A DNA stretch of 50,391 nucleotides, from assembly GCA_046541415.1 (NCBI GenBank), contig JBKHDI010000019.1, forward strand, positions 1 to 50,391, in the 5' to 3' direction. Shown in pieces: positions 1-7,948 of this stretch. Below the pieces are notes generated by a model. It was not told the origin of the DNA and ran no database searches. It worked only from the letters and a program-made list of their open reading frames with translations. How positions within the stretch are numbered: the first letter of the stretch is position 1; each line of letters begins with the position of its first letter. Origin of the DNA: CAZOVB01 sp046541415 (lineage in GTDB: Bacteria > Planctomycetota > Phycisphaerae > SM23-33). The position numbers and the translations under genes are program-made.

Positions 1-33
1 GTGCATCGACCGCCGCGGTAACAAAAGCCCGTC

Positions 34-468
<435 letters not shown>

Positions 469-474
469 CAGACA

Positions 475-483
475 AGTATACCA
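475..483 (-). promoter_or_regulatory. Extended -10 promoter of rnpB
   Basis: The minus strand reads TGGTATACT, an extended -10 element (TGn plus a hexamer matching TATAAT at five of six positions). It lies about 7 bases before the inferred 5' end of the RNase P RNA. No good -35 is visible, as expected for an extended -10 promoter. It sits in the short gap after the TonB-family gene, so rnpB probably has its own transcript. Confidence 0.6.
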
Positions 484-517
484 GATCGCCCCTTGATGTC
501 GCATCGGCAAAAGCCTC

Positions 518-1267
518 TTACCGCAACTGGAAGCGGATCGGAATCCGCACGCTGGCCGCCGCCGGCAGACCGCCGCGGATGGCAGGACGGAACGTTGCCG
601 AGCCGACCGCATCGGCTGCGGCGTGGTCCAGAAGATCGTGGCCGGACGACTCCACGACCCGCACGGCGGAGACGACCCCCTCTGCGGAGATGTCAGCCTC
701 GATGACGACCAGCCCCTCCAGGCCCCGGCGGATGGCTGGCTGGGGGTAGACCGGGTGGACCCTGTTCTCGGGTTCTGCCCGGCGATGGATACCAGCCACG
801 GAGACCCAGGGCGGAGCGAACTCGGCGGCCGTTGAAGGAAGGGTCGAGGACATGGCCAGGACGTCCGGCAAGTCTGGGGGTCTCTGCTGGTCGGGCCTGA
901 ACAGCTCGGCCGGTTCGATCGGCTGGGGGTCGTAGGCCAGCACCGATGGCAGTGGCGGGGAGTTGGTCACGTAGGCTGCACTGGGCCGGGAGGTGCTAAA
1001 GGCAGTCAGTTCGGGCACGTCGTCCATTTGCGGGTCGGGCTGGGCCTCTGGGACGGGCTGGGGCCCCTGGCCGGAAGATTCGGGGCTGGGTGGACGAACT
1101 GTGACCGGTTGAATCTGGGCAGAGTCCCCCTCCTGCCATCGCGCTTCGGCTGCGCGATCCGCGCGGGCCATGGCCAACAGAACCAGTCCGATGGCCAGGC
1201 CCGCGTGGATCAGCAGGGACATTGTCACGGCCACGACGGGCCGAATCTTGTCCTCGGCGGGGGTCAC
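518..1267 (-). CDS. TonB-family energy-transducing protein
   Basis: The 249-residue protein has a short cytoplasmic N-terminus and one membrane segment at about residues 10-33. A proline-rich periplasmic stretch follows (about 50-130). The C-terminal TonB domain (about 165-249) carries the family pattern VHPVYPQPAIRRGLEG and ends in RIPIRFQLR. TonB proteins pass the proton-motive force to outer-membrane receptors. The start is GTG, and the gene begins only 9 bases after the stop of the TonB-dependent receptor upstream, so the two are probably co-transcribed and function together. ExbB and ExbD, the usual partners, are not in the window. The family call is firm. The match to this particular receptor is inferred from position. 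Confidence 0.88.
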   Translation of the reverse strand: MTPAEDKIRPVVAVTMSLLIHAGLAIGLVLLAMARADRAAEARWQEGDSAQIQPVTVRPPSPESSGQGPQPVPEAQPDPQMDDVPELTAFSTSRPSAAYVTNSPPLPSVLAYDPQPIEPAELFRPDQQRPPDLPDVLAMSSTLPSTAAEFAPPWVSVAGIHRRAEPENRVHPVYPQPAIRRGLEGLVVIEADISAEGVVSAVRVVESSGHDLLDHAAADAVGSATFRPAIRGGLPAAASVRIPIRFQLR

Positions 1268-1276
1268 AACAGTTCG

Positions 1277-3511
1277 CTAGAACCTCCACTTGATGCCGAA
1301 AACGAAGTTGATCCCCGGTTCATTGACGCCGGACCCGTGGATGCGGTAGCCTTCGTTGGTCAGGTTCTCAAGCCCGGCAAAGACCTCCAGCCCTTCCTGG
1401 ACGCGCCAGCCGGCGTGCAGATCGATGGTGAAATACCCCGGCGTGCCGCCCGGGGGGATCCGGTCTGTATCGCGTGCGTCGCGGGTCGAGAGTCGATCTG
1501 CCTTGCCGGTCGCATTGACTACGCCTTCGACCCAGAACTTCTTGTCCGGGTGGTCCCATCGCAGGCCTGCCTGCCCCTGGATGGGCATCAGGCGGCTGAG
1601 CGGTTCGGATTCGACGACCTGTGCGGAGGTCGGGTAGGTGTCGACCTCGCCGTTCATGCACGTCAGTGACCCGAAGGCGGTCCACTGCGGATGGAACCGC
1701 CAGCGGGCGTCGAACTCGATGCCGTAAGCATGGCCATCCCCGACATTGCTCTTGGTGACTTCCTGCTTGTCGGTATCGACGATATTCCCGGTAGGATACC
1801 GGACGATCATGTCCTGGATGTCCGTGTAGAATAGTCCAACCTGGGCAGAAACGTTCTCGTACTGGGTCTTGAGGCCGATCTCGTAGGACAGGTAAAACTC
1901 CGGATCCAGCCCGGGGCTGGGGGTCTCTCTCTCGCCGGACCGGGCGTCATCCAGACGGGTCAGGTCCGAAAGGTTCGGGGCCCGAAAGCCCTGGCTGATG
2001 CCGCCGAAGAGATTCCAGTGTTCCTGCTCGTCGATGAACCAACTCAACCGGGCGCTGCCGACCAGAGAGTCCCAACTGTCTTCCAGCGAGATCTCGTTGC
2101 CGGTCAGCGGGTCTTCGACCTCGCCGGCATCGGCGCGAGCATAGGTCCATCTGCCGCCCAGGAGCAGTTCCAGCCTCTCGGCGATCGGGATGCGGTTCTG
2201 TACGTAGATGCCCAGCAGGTCGTAGCTGGCATCGTCGGCGACGGGACCCTGGATGTCGTTGCCGCTGAACGTGCCGTCAGCCGCCCAGTTGCGGCGGAAG
2301 CTGCGGACCTCGTCGTGGTACCATTCCACCCCGTAGGTCCAGTGGCCGATCGGCGAGGGCGTTTCGAACTGCGCCGCCAGGCCGATGGTGTACAGGTCGA
2401 AGCCACTGCGGTCGCGTCGGCCGTCGGCGCGCGTGCGCCACTGCTCTTCGGCCAACTCCTGGAACGAGGCCGTCAGCTCCATCGCATCGACGAAGCTGCC
2501 CATGTCCCTCCGGGCATAGCGCAGGTAGGTCAGGCTGCGACGCAGGTCGATGACTCTTCTCAACTCGTTGCCGAATGTCGTGTCTTCCCAGCTGATGCCG
2601 TAAATCGTCTTGTGGGTGCGCCAGCCATCATCTTCATACAGGTGGTAATGGGCAAAGGTCAGCACCGAGTCCGCGTCGGGATGGTACTCCATGCGGATGT
2701 CGCCGCTGGAGACCTCGTAGCCGGTCTTGTCCTGAACGCCCACGCCGCCGCCTCCGTCGACGTCGCCGAAGTCCTTCCAGGTCCCACCTGCGACGATGCC
2801 CAGCCACGGGCCGTAGGTCGCATTGACCTCGCCCCGGGCGATGTAGCTTCGCTCAGCGGTCGAAACGCGGGCTTCGATCTGGCGATAGACGTTCCAGCCT
2901 TCGCCGTAGCCTTCGGGCCTGCGGAGGATGGCATTGACGGTCCCTCCGATGGCGTCGGAGCCGTAGAGCACGCTGGCCGGGCCTTTGACGACTTCCATCC
3001 GATCGATGGTGTACGGATCGACCAGGTTCCAGTACTGGTTGGGACCCGGGCGGAAGGCCGAGTTGTTCAGGCGGATGCCGTCGACCAGCAACAGCGTCCG
3101 GAAGCTGGTGAACCCGCGGATATAGGGCGACCCCTGGGCATGGGAGGTCTTCTGGACCATCACGCCGGGAACGGCTTCCAGTGCTCTTGTGGGCGTACGC
3201 GGCAGGGTCTGGCGCGAGAAGCCGCTGATCGGTACGATGTCTGTTGTGTACGGGGCAGCGAATGACTTGATCTCACTGCGCGTGGCCGTAACGAGCACTT
3301 CAGGGTAATCGAACCAGTCGCCTTCGCCCGCACTGGCCGTGGCGGGCGGTGCATCTTCCGGTTGCGAGGCTCGTGGTTCCTGGATCTCTGCGGGGGCCTC
3401 CGGCTCGGCCATGGCGGGCCAAGTGGTCGCCAGAAACGGCAAGACGCTCAGCCAGAGGATCCTGGAAAACGAGAACAGGGATTCGGCGTCGATAGAGAAC
3501 TTCCGTGTCAT
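1277..3511 (-). CDS. TonB-dependent outer-membrane receptor
   Basis: The 744-residue receptor starts with a signal peptide of about 35 residues ending in WPAMA. A TonB-box-like segment, EVLVTATR, follows at about residue 71. The plug domain (about 75-200) shows LEAVPGVMVQ, PYIRGF, LLLVDGIRLN and VVKGPASVLYGSDAIGGTVN, all typical of the family. The remainder is the 22-strand barrel, with a late segment like LEVFAGLENLTNEGYRIHGSG and a terminal aromatic residue (WRF). Such receptors import siderophores, haem, cobalamin or oligosaccharides; the substrate cannot be read from the sequence. The architecture is the short receptor type, without the extra N-terminal carboxypeptidase-like domain of SusC proteins. 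A TonB-family gene follows directly. The upstream gap (3512-3772) shows no riboswitch or Fur box that I can support. Confidence 0.93.
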   Translation of the reverse strand: MTRKFSIDAESLFSFSRILWLSVLPFLATTWPAMAEPEAPAEIQEPRASQPEDAPPATASAGEGDWFDYPEVLVTATRSEIKSFAAPYTTDIVPISGFSRQTLPRTPTRALEAVPGVMVQKTSHAQGSPYIRGFTSFRTLLLVDGIRLNNSAFRPGPNQYWNLVDPYTIDRMEVVKGPASVLYGSDAIGGTVNAILRRPEGYGEGWNVYRQIEARVSTAERSYIARGEVNATYGPWLGIVAGGTWKDFGDVDGGGGVGVQDKTGYEVSSGDIRMEYHPDADSVLTFAHYHLYEDDGWRTHKTIYGISWEDTTFGNELRRVIDLRRSLTYLRYARRDMGSFVDAMELTASFQELAEEQWRTRADGRRDRSGFDLYTIGLAAQFETPSPIGHWTYGVEWYHDEVRSFRRNWAADGTFSGNDIQGPVADDASYDLLGIYVQNRIPIAERLELLLGGRWTYARADAGEVEDPLTGNEISLEDSWDSLVGSARLSWFIDEQEHWNLFGGISQGFRAPNLSDLTRLDDARSGERETPSPGLDPEFYLSYEIGLKTQYENVSAQVGLFYTDIQDMIVRYPTGNIVDTDKQEVTKSNVGDGHAYGIEFDARWRFHPQWTAFGSLTCMNGEVDTYPTSAQVVESEPLSRLMPIQGQAGLRWDHPDKKFWVEGVVNATGKADRLSTRDARDTDRIPPGGTPGYFTIDLHAGWRVQEGLEVFAGLENLTNEGYRIHGSGVNEPGINFVFGIKWRF

Positions 3512-3772
3512 GTCAGGTTGTCTCCTTTGTCTGTGCCCCGGAGACGGCGGCTCGCCGGAATCGAGCCCGTCCGGGATAAAATACCATTCTGGCAGGTTAC
3601 ACGCTAAGACGCCAACGGCTGGAGATGGTTCCCGAACGTAGAGGGATTTTCTTCAGATTCAGGGATCTGGAGGAGTCGATCGCGGAGGGGCGTTGACTTG
3701 CCCCAGCAGGCAGATGACAATGCGGAGACACCTGCCCGAGTCGCCCGCAACAGCTAGCCAGGGATTTCAACC

Positions 3773-5122
3773 ATGCTCGGCGCCACCTTACAACCCGAGA
3801 TCGAAGAACGTATCGCCCAGCGGGACTTTGCGACTCTCAAGAGTGTCCTGGCCGAGATGGAGATCCACGATCTGACCGAGCTTCTCGGGGAGTTGGAGGA
3901 TGAAGAACTGGCCGTCAGCTTCCGCCTGCTGTCCCGGTCGCGGGCGGCAGAGATCTTTGGGGATCTGCCCGCCGAACGTCGCGAAGCCGTCCTGAGCACC
4001 CTCAGCAGCGACAAACTCGCGGGGCTGATCAATGAAATGCCCCCCGACGAACGGACAGACCTGCTGGAAGAACTGCCCGGGGAGATCGCCCAGCGTCTGC
4101 TGAACCTGCTGCGCGGAAATGAGCGAGAGGTCACCCAGAAGCTGATGGCCTACCCGGAGGACTCGATCGGGCGATTGATGACGCCCGAGTACGTGGCCGT
4201 ACGCCCGGGCTGGACCATCGAGCGCGTTCTGCAGCACCTGCGGAAGGTCGCCCACCACAAAGAGACCATCAACGTGATTTATGTGGTGGATGACAGGTGG
4301 CATCTGCTGGACGACGTGCAGTTGGAGAAGCTCGTGCTCTGCGGGCTTGATGAGACGGTCGAGGATCTGCTGGACGGCCACGTAGCCGCCCTGCAGGCCA
4401 AGGAGGACCAGGAGGAAGCCCTGGAGATCTTCCGCAAGTACGACGCCGTGGCCATGCCCGTAGTCAACGACGAAGGCGTGATGGTTGGCATCGTTACAGT
4501 CGACGACATCCTCGATGTGGCCGAGGAAGAAGCGGCCGAGGACTACTCGAAGCTCACGGCCATGGATCCACTGGAGCACAGTTATTTCGGGACGAATCTG
4601 CTGGGCATGCTCAAGCTTCGCCTGCCCTGGCTGATCCTGCTGCTGGGGGCCCAGAGCCTGACCGCCGTTGCGCTGTCGGGGTTCCATCACGTTGCGGCAT
4701 TTGCTGCCCTGGTGGTCTTCGTGCCGCTGATCAACTCGCCGGCGGGCAATGCGGGCACGCAGATCGCCGGCGTGGTTCTTCGCGGCCTGGCCGTGCAGGA
4801 GCTTTCGCTGGGCGACTGGTTGACCGTCCTGGTCCGCGAGGTCGGAAGAGGCATTTTCATGGGAGCGCTGCTGGGGGCAATGGGTGCGGGGATCGTACTG
4901 GCCTTTCAGCAGCCGTCAGCCATTGCCCTGGCTGTTGGAATCGCGATTCTCCTGGCGGTCAGCCTGGCCAACATCATCGGCTCGATGCTCCCGTTCTTCT
5001 TTAAGCGGATCGGGATGGACCCGGCCGTGACTTCAGGCCCGTTCATCGCCTCGATGATGGACGTCTCGGCCATCCTGATCTACTTCTCGATCGCCGCGCT
5101 GATTTTCCGTCTGATCAGTTGA
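3773..5122 (+). CDS. mgtE: Magnesium transporter MgtE
   Basis: This 449-residue inner-membrane Mg2+ channel has the complete family layout. The N-terminal helical MgtE_N superhelix (about 1-125) contains LPAERREAVLSTL-type repeats. Two CBS domains follow (about 130-250; GRLMTPEYVAV opens the first, VDDILDVAEEEAAEDYSK closes the second). The C-terminal channel domain (about 280-449) has five hydrophobic segments. The pore signature PLINSPAGNAGTQ is present. Cytosolic Mg2+ normally binds the N and CBS domains and closes the channel, so regulation is built into the protein. The start ATG has a weak GGGA ribosome site. The gene diverges from the TonB receptor, and no M-box riboswitch could be assigned in the gap. 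The length is normal. Confidence 0.95.
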   Translation: MLGATLQPEIEERIAQRDFATLKSVLAEMEIHDLTELLGELEDEELAVSFRLLSRSRAAEIFGDLPAERREAVLSTLSSDKLAGLINEMPPDERTDLLEELPGEIAQRLLNLLRGNEREVTQKLMAYPEDSIGRLMTPEYVAVRPGWTIERVLQHLRKVAHHKETINVIYVVDDRWHLLDDVQLEKLVLCGLDETVEDLLDGHVAALQAKEDQEEALEIFRKYDAVAMPVVNDEGVMVGIVTVDDILDVAEEEAAEDYSKLTAMDPLEHSYFGTNLLGMLKLRLPWLILLLGAQSLTAVALSGFHHVAAFAALVVFVPLINSPAGNAGTQIAGVVLRGLAVQELSLGDWLTVLVREVGRGIFMGALLGAMGAGIVLAFQQPSAIALAVGIAILLAVSLANIIGSMLPFFFKRIGMDPAVTSGPFIASMMDVSAILIYFSIAALIFRLIS

Positions 5123-5217
5123 TCCTGCCGTACAGGCAGCCAATCTCTTCTGGCGACCCGGCTGGCCCGGCAGGACGCCGATAGGATACCCTGACGGGAG
5201 AAGCTCTGCCCGTTGCA

Positions 5218-5772
5218 TTGAAACTCGTGCACAGAAGGCCTCCTTTGCTGAGAATTTTCTACAACGATTGGCAACTGCTGGTTCAAACGCTCATTGGGGC
5301 GATACTGGCCTATCCGGCGATGGTTTTTCTGCTGCGGGTCTCCGGCAAGCGGACGCTGTCGAAGATGAACGCGTTCGACCTGGTAGTTACCGTGGCGCTG
5401 GGTTCGGTGCTGGCAGCGATCCTGCTGAACTCGAACACTTCGCTGGCCCAGGGGGTGCTGGCTTTCGGGCTGCTTGTCGGCCTGCAGTATGTCGTCAACA
5501 AATTCAGCGTCCACTGGGGCTGGTTTCAGCACACAGTCAAGGGGGACCCTGCCCTTCTGGCCTACCAGGGGCAGATCTTCGAACATGCCTGCCGGCACGT
5601 CCGAGTCCCCCGGTCTGAAGTCCTCTGCTCGATCCGCAAGGCTGGCCTGGCTTCGATCAAGCAGGTCCATGCAGTGGTCTTGGAGACCGATGGGACTCTC
5701 AGTGTGATCGAACAGACCAGCTGCGACCAATCCGACTGTCTGGCAGATGTCCGCCGACCCGAGAGCCAGTAA
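5218..5772 (+). CDS. DUF421 (YetF-type) membrane protein
   Basis: The 184-residue protein has three N-terminal membrane segments (about residues 20-40, 55-75 and 80-98). Between the first two is the family signature GKRTLSKMNAFDLVVTVALG. A soluble C-terminal domain follows, with KGDPALLAYQGQ and a segment around VLCSIRKAGLASIKQVHAVVLETDGTLSVI. This matches DUF421/YetF proteins, whose role is poorly known; in Bacillus relatives they are linked to the spore or cell envelope. The start is uncertain: TTG at 5218 opens the frame, but GTG at 5227 or TTG at 5245 (with AAGG upstream) could also serve. It follows mgtE by 95 bases and may share its transcript. The family call is firm; the function is unknown. 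Confidence 0.83.
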   Translation: MKLVHRRPPLLRIFYNDWQLLVQTLIGAILAYPAMVFLLRVSGKRTLSKMNAFDLVVTVALGSVLAAILLNSNTSLAQGVLAFGLLVGLQYVVNKFSVHWGWFQHTVKGDPALLAYQGQIFEHACRHVRVPRSEVLCSIRKAGLASIKQVHAVVLETDGTLSVIEQTSCDQSDCLADVRRPESQ

Positions 5773-5917
5773 CCTCACTGCCCGCGCAGATCCGGTGCCC
5801 GGCCCGGCCGGAGCCTTCCGCCTGACTTGACGCATCCTCCGGTTGAGCAAGAAGATGATCCTATTGCCCAATCGAGTTGCTAAATTGCGAAACCCATTCC
5901 TTTCTTTTGCGAAGCTA

Positions 5918-5926
5918 TGGTACAAT
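5918..5926 (+). promoter_or_regulatory. Candidate extended -10 promoter before the pseudopilin-like gene
   Basis: TGGTACAAT is an extended -10 element (TGn plus TACAAT, five of six matches) located 68 bases before the ATG. No clear -35 is seen. The surrounding 200 bases are AT-richer than the flanking genes, which suits a promoter region. This is motif matching only. Confidence 0.35.
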
Positions 5927-5993
5927 TCCGAAGGATAGGAATGTAGATTGTTTCGACACTTAGCCATTTCGCCAATCATCAGAGGAGACAGAT

Positions 5994-6815
5994 ATGATGG
6001 CACATTTGGCCCGGAAGGACCGGGCGACTCGCGTTTGTCGGGATCGGGGCTTTACCCTGATCGAGTTGCTGGTGGTCATCGCAATCATTGCCCTGCTTGT
6101 CTCGATTCTCCTGCCTTCCCTGGGCCAGGCCAAGGAACTGGCCAGCACCATGGCTTGCTCTTCGAACATGCGCGGCGTGGCCTTTGCGGTCTTGAGCTAC
6201 GGGAATGACAACGGTGGCGTGGTCGTACCCTACTACCGCGGCCGATTCGACCCTATGGCCAAGCTGGTGGACGAAGAACTCCTGGATGCCCAGAAGTTCG
6301 ACACCAAGCAGGAGGCAGAGAGCGATTTCAGCGCTGCCCGGAACATCATGACCTGTTCCAAAGCGGCGCCAAAGCTGGGCTCGGGCCCCAGCGACCCGTA
6401 CGACCAGGCAGCGATGGCCATGCAAACGCGTTTTTTCCGCGAGAACGGCAGGGAGTTTTACATTCAGGTCGCCCAGGGGTTGAACCTCGCGACGTTCTAT
6501 GTCGACAGGATCCCCTTTACCACCCTGCCCTCCGACGACGGCCGGGCCAGCCACCGCTATATGATTCACAAAATCGACGACCTGAAGAAGACCGGCTCGC
6601 TGGCATTGGGGTACGACGGCTGGTGGACCCACAACGTCGCCGGCATCGAGCGTATCCTGGCGCCCCACAGCCGACTGACCAAGACGAACATCTCCCACTT
6701 CGACGGCCACGTGACAAGCTACGATCGGGAGAACCTGCCCTGGCAGAAGATTCACACCGATTCCTACCGGAAGGTAGAGGGCTACAGCGGGCCGAACTGG
6801 CGGATCTGGGACTAG
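5994..6815 (+). CDS. Prepilin-type secreted protein (pseudopilin-like)
   Basis: The 273-residue protein has a canonical class III/type II prepilin leader: basic residues, then RGFTLIELLVVIAIIALLV (about residues 18-36), with Gly at -1, Phe at +1 and Glu at +5. A prepilin peptidase would cut before the Phe. The rest is a soluble domain with a single early helix and a late DGHVTSYDRENLPWQKIHTD segment, like the DGSV turn of planctomycete pseudopilin-like proteins. Such proteins are very numerous in Planctomycetota, and their individual roles are unknown. AGGAGA lies upstream of a double ATG (5994 and 5997). The gene is probably monocistronic: a candidate promoter precedes it and a hairpin terminator follows 26 bases after the stop. 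Confidence 0.88.
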   Translation: MMAHLARKDRATRVCRDRGFTLIELLVVIAIIALLVSILLPSLGQAKELASTMACSSNMRGVAFAVLSYGNDNGGVVVPYYRGRFDPMAKLVDEELLDAQKFDTKQEAESDFSAARNIMTCSKAAPKLGSGPSDPYDQAAMAMQTRFFRENGREFYIQVAQGLNLATFYVDRIPFTTLPSDDGRASHRYMIHKIDDLKKTGSLALGYDGWWTHNVAGIERILAPHSRLTKTNISHFDGHVTSYDRENLPWQKIHTDSYRKVEGYSGPNWRIWD

Positions 6816-6841
6816 CGGCAAGGGCGGGTTCTGAGACCTTC

Positions 6842-6873
6842 GGGCCCCCTGCCAGAGACGGCGGGGGCCCTTT
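6842..6873 (+). terminator. Rho-independent-like terminator after the pseudopilin-like gene
   Basis: Arms GGGCCCCC (6842-6849) and GGGGGCCC (6863-6870) pair perfectly. An inner GCC/GGC extension and a short AGAGAC loop complete the stem, and TTT follows. The U tract is short, so termination may be partial. The next gene starts 18 bases later on the same strand and could be read by leakage. Confidence 0.6.
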
Positions 6874-6890
6874 GACTTACGGAGAGTACC

Positions 6891-7103
6891 ATGGGGTGGT
6901 TCCATACGGACTATGCGGGCAAACTGACCTGGCAACGGATCAAGAGTGCAGGGGAAGATGGTTCGCCGGACATGTTATACCGGGCGGCCGTGCCCGGCGG
7001 GTGGCTGGTCGCGGTGACTGAGAACGGGATGGATGGCATCGGCACGGGACTGACGTTCCTGCCCGACGCCCAACATGAATGGCAACTGGAACCTGCCGAC
7101 TGA
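6891..7103 (+). CDS. Small conserved-looking protein, 70 residues
   Basis: I do not recognise a named family. The product begins MGWFHTDYAGKLTWQRI, has a central PGGWLVAVTENG segment and ends with LTFLPDAQHEWQLEPAD. It has no signal peptide, membrane segment or cysteines, and would be a small cytosolic beta-rich protein. GGAGAG sits 5 bases before the ATG, and codon third positions are as GC-rich as in neighbouring genes, so the frame looks genuine despite its size. It lies just after the terminator of the pseudopilin-like gene and has no evident promoter of its own. It converges on the acyltransferase, 16 bases away. Confidence 0.7.
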   Translation: MGWFHTDYAGKLTWQRIKSAGEDGSPDMLYRAAVPGGWLVAVTENGMDGIGTGLTFLPDAQHEWQLEPAD

Positions 7104-7119
7104 ATCCGGGTTCGGGTCG

Positions 7120-7632
7120 CTAGTTTTGCTTCCGCCGCATGTCGACCGGTTCGGGGGCCGGCTTGCAGGTCGCCGGGATTCCCATGGCCACCGAGTCCGG
7201 GGGTACGTCGCGGGTGACGACTGCTCCGGCAGCAACAATGGAATTGGCCCCGACCGTCACGCCGGCCAGGACCATCGCCCCGGCCCCGATCCAGACATTG
7301 TCTTCGATCACGATCGGCCTGCAACTGTGCGTCCGCCAGCGGTTGGTCCCGTCGGTCTTGTAGGCGGCCTCCAGGAAGCCTGATTCGATGAAGGCCTTGG
7401 CGCTGATTCGAACGTCGTTTCCAATGCTCACGCCGCCCCTGCCTCCGATGATCACCGCGGAATTTACGGTGCATTTGTCGCCCATCGTCACGTTCTGCGG
7501 CCAGGTGATCTCCACCGGGCCGTAGAGCATCACCTTACGGCCCACGCGCAGGCCCAGACGGCGGTAGTGTCGCAGCCGGGCGTTCTGCTGATGGAGCTTC
7601 CACCTCTTCCAGACACGTTCATACAAACCCAT
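7120..7632 (-). CDS. Hexapeptide-repeat acyltransferase (maltose/galactoside O-acetyltransferase-like)
   Basis: The 170-residue protein is a left-handed beta-helix acyltransferase of the LbetaH family. Repeated [LIV]-G-x4 hexapeptides run from about residue 40 to 155, including ITWPQNVTMGDKCTVNS, GGVSIGNDVRIS and IVIEDNVWIGAGAMVLAGV. The C-terminal turn AGAVVTRDVPPDSVAMGIPA is typical of the maltose O-acetyltransferase/NodL/WbbJ branch. Members transfer acetyl or other acyl groups from acyl-CoA to sugars or surface polysaccharides; the acceptor cannot be deduced here. The N-terminal 30 residues are basic and possibly membrane-apposed. AAGGAGAT precedes the ATG. No glycan-biosynthesis genes flank it, so it may act alone. 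Confidence 0.88.
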   Translation of the reverse strand: MGLYERVWKRWKLHQQNARLRHYRRLGLRVGRKVMLYGPVEITWPQNVTMGDKCTVNSAVIIGGRGGVSIGNDVRISAKAFIESGFLEAAYKTDGTNRWRTHSCRPIVIEDNVWIGAGAMVLAGVTVGANSIVAAGAVVTRDVPPDSVAMGIPATCKPAPEPVDMRRKQN

Positions 7633-7645
7633 TTCGGATCTCCTT

Positions 7646-7888
7646 GTGGATGAGAGTAGATGGACCGATCGCCCTGGTCAAGCCGCTGCCTCCCGTGCCG
7701 GCGAGACCTTACGAACCTGCCCCTGCGACAAATACAAGGGGGACAAAGCCAAGGCGTTCTGGCACGTCGATGAGAAGATGGCCCGGGCCACCTGGGAATA
7801 CCACCACAATGCCTTCAAGCAGCCAGACCCCAGCGTCGGCAATCCGCCGGCATCCCTGGAAGCCGGGCAGCCCCGAAAGCGGCCCTGA
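7646..7888 (+). CDS. Doubtful short ORF or gene remnant
   Basis: An open frame of 80 residues runs from a GTG next to the divergent acyltransferase start up to a strong bidirectional terminator. The second half (CDKYKGDKAKAFWHVDEKM, then WEYHHNAFKQPDPS) looks protein-like and uses GC-ending codons. The first 25 residues look random, and no Shine-Dalgarno sequence precedes any start. Possible readings are a small gene starting at an internal codon, a frameshifted remnant, or chance. I cannot assign a family. Confidence 0.3.
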   Translation: MDESRWTDRPGQAAASRAGETLRTCPCDKYKGDKAKAFWHVDEKMARATWEYHHNAFKQPDPSVGNPPASLEAGQPRKRP

Positions 7889-7894
7889 AAACAC

Positions 7895-7927
7895 AAAGGC
7901 CCGCCGATTGAGAGCCGGCGGGCCTTT
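7895..7927. terminator. Bidirectional intrinsic terminator
   Basis: A perfect 12-bp inverted repeat, AAAGGCCCGCCG (7895-7906) and CGGCGGGCCTTT (7916-7927), encloses a 9-base loop. The GC-rich stem with A and T runs at opposite ends can stop transcription from both sides. It lies between the short plus-strand frame ending at 7888 and the minus-strand heparinase-like gene whose stop is at 7949. Confidence 0.8.
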
Positions 7928-7948
7928 GTCTGATTCCAGAAAACCCTT

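Noticed and set aside
3580..3772. Riboswitch (cobalamin or M-box magnesium type) between the TonB receptor and mgtE
   Set aside because: Fragments such as GACGCCAA and GGAGACACCTGCC resemble riboswitch blocks, but the order, spacing and other conserved blocks are missing on both strands. A covariance search would decide.
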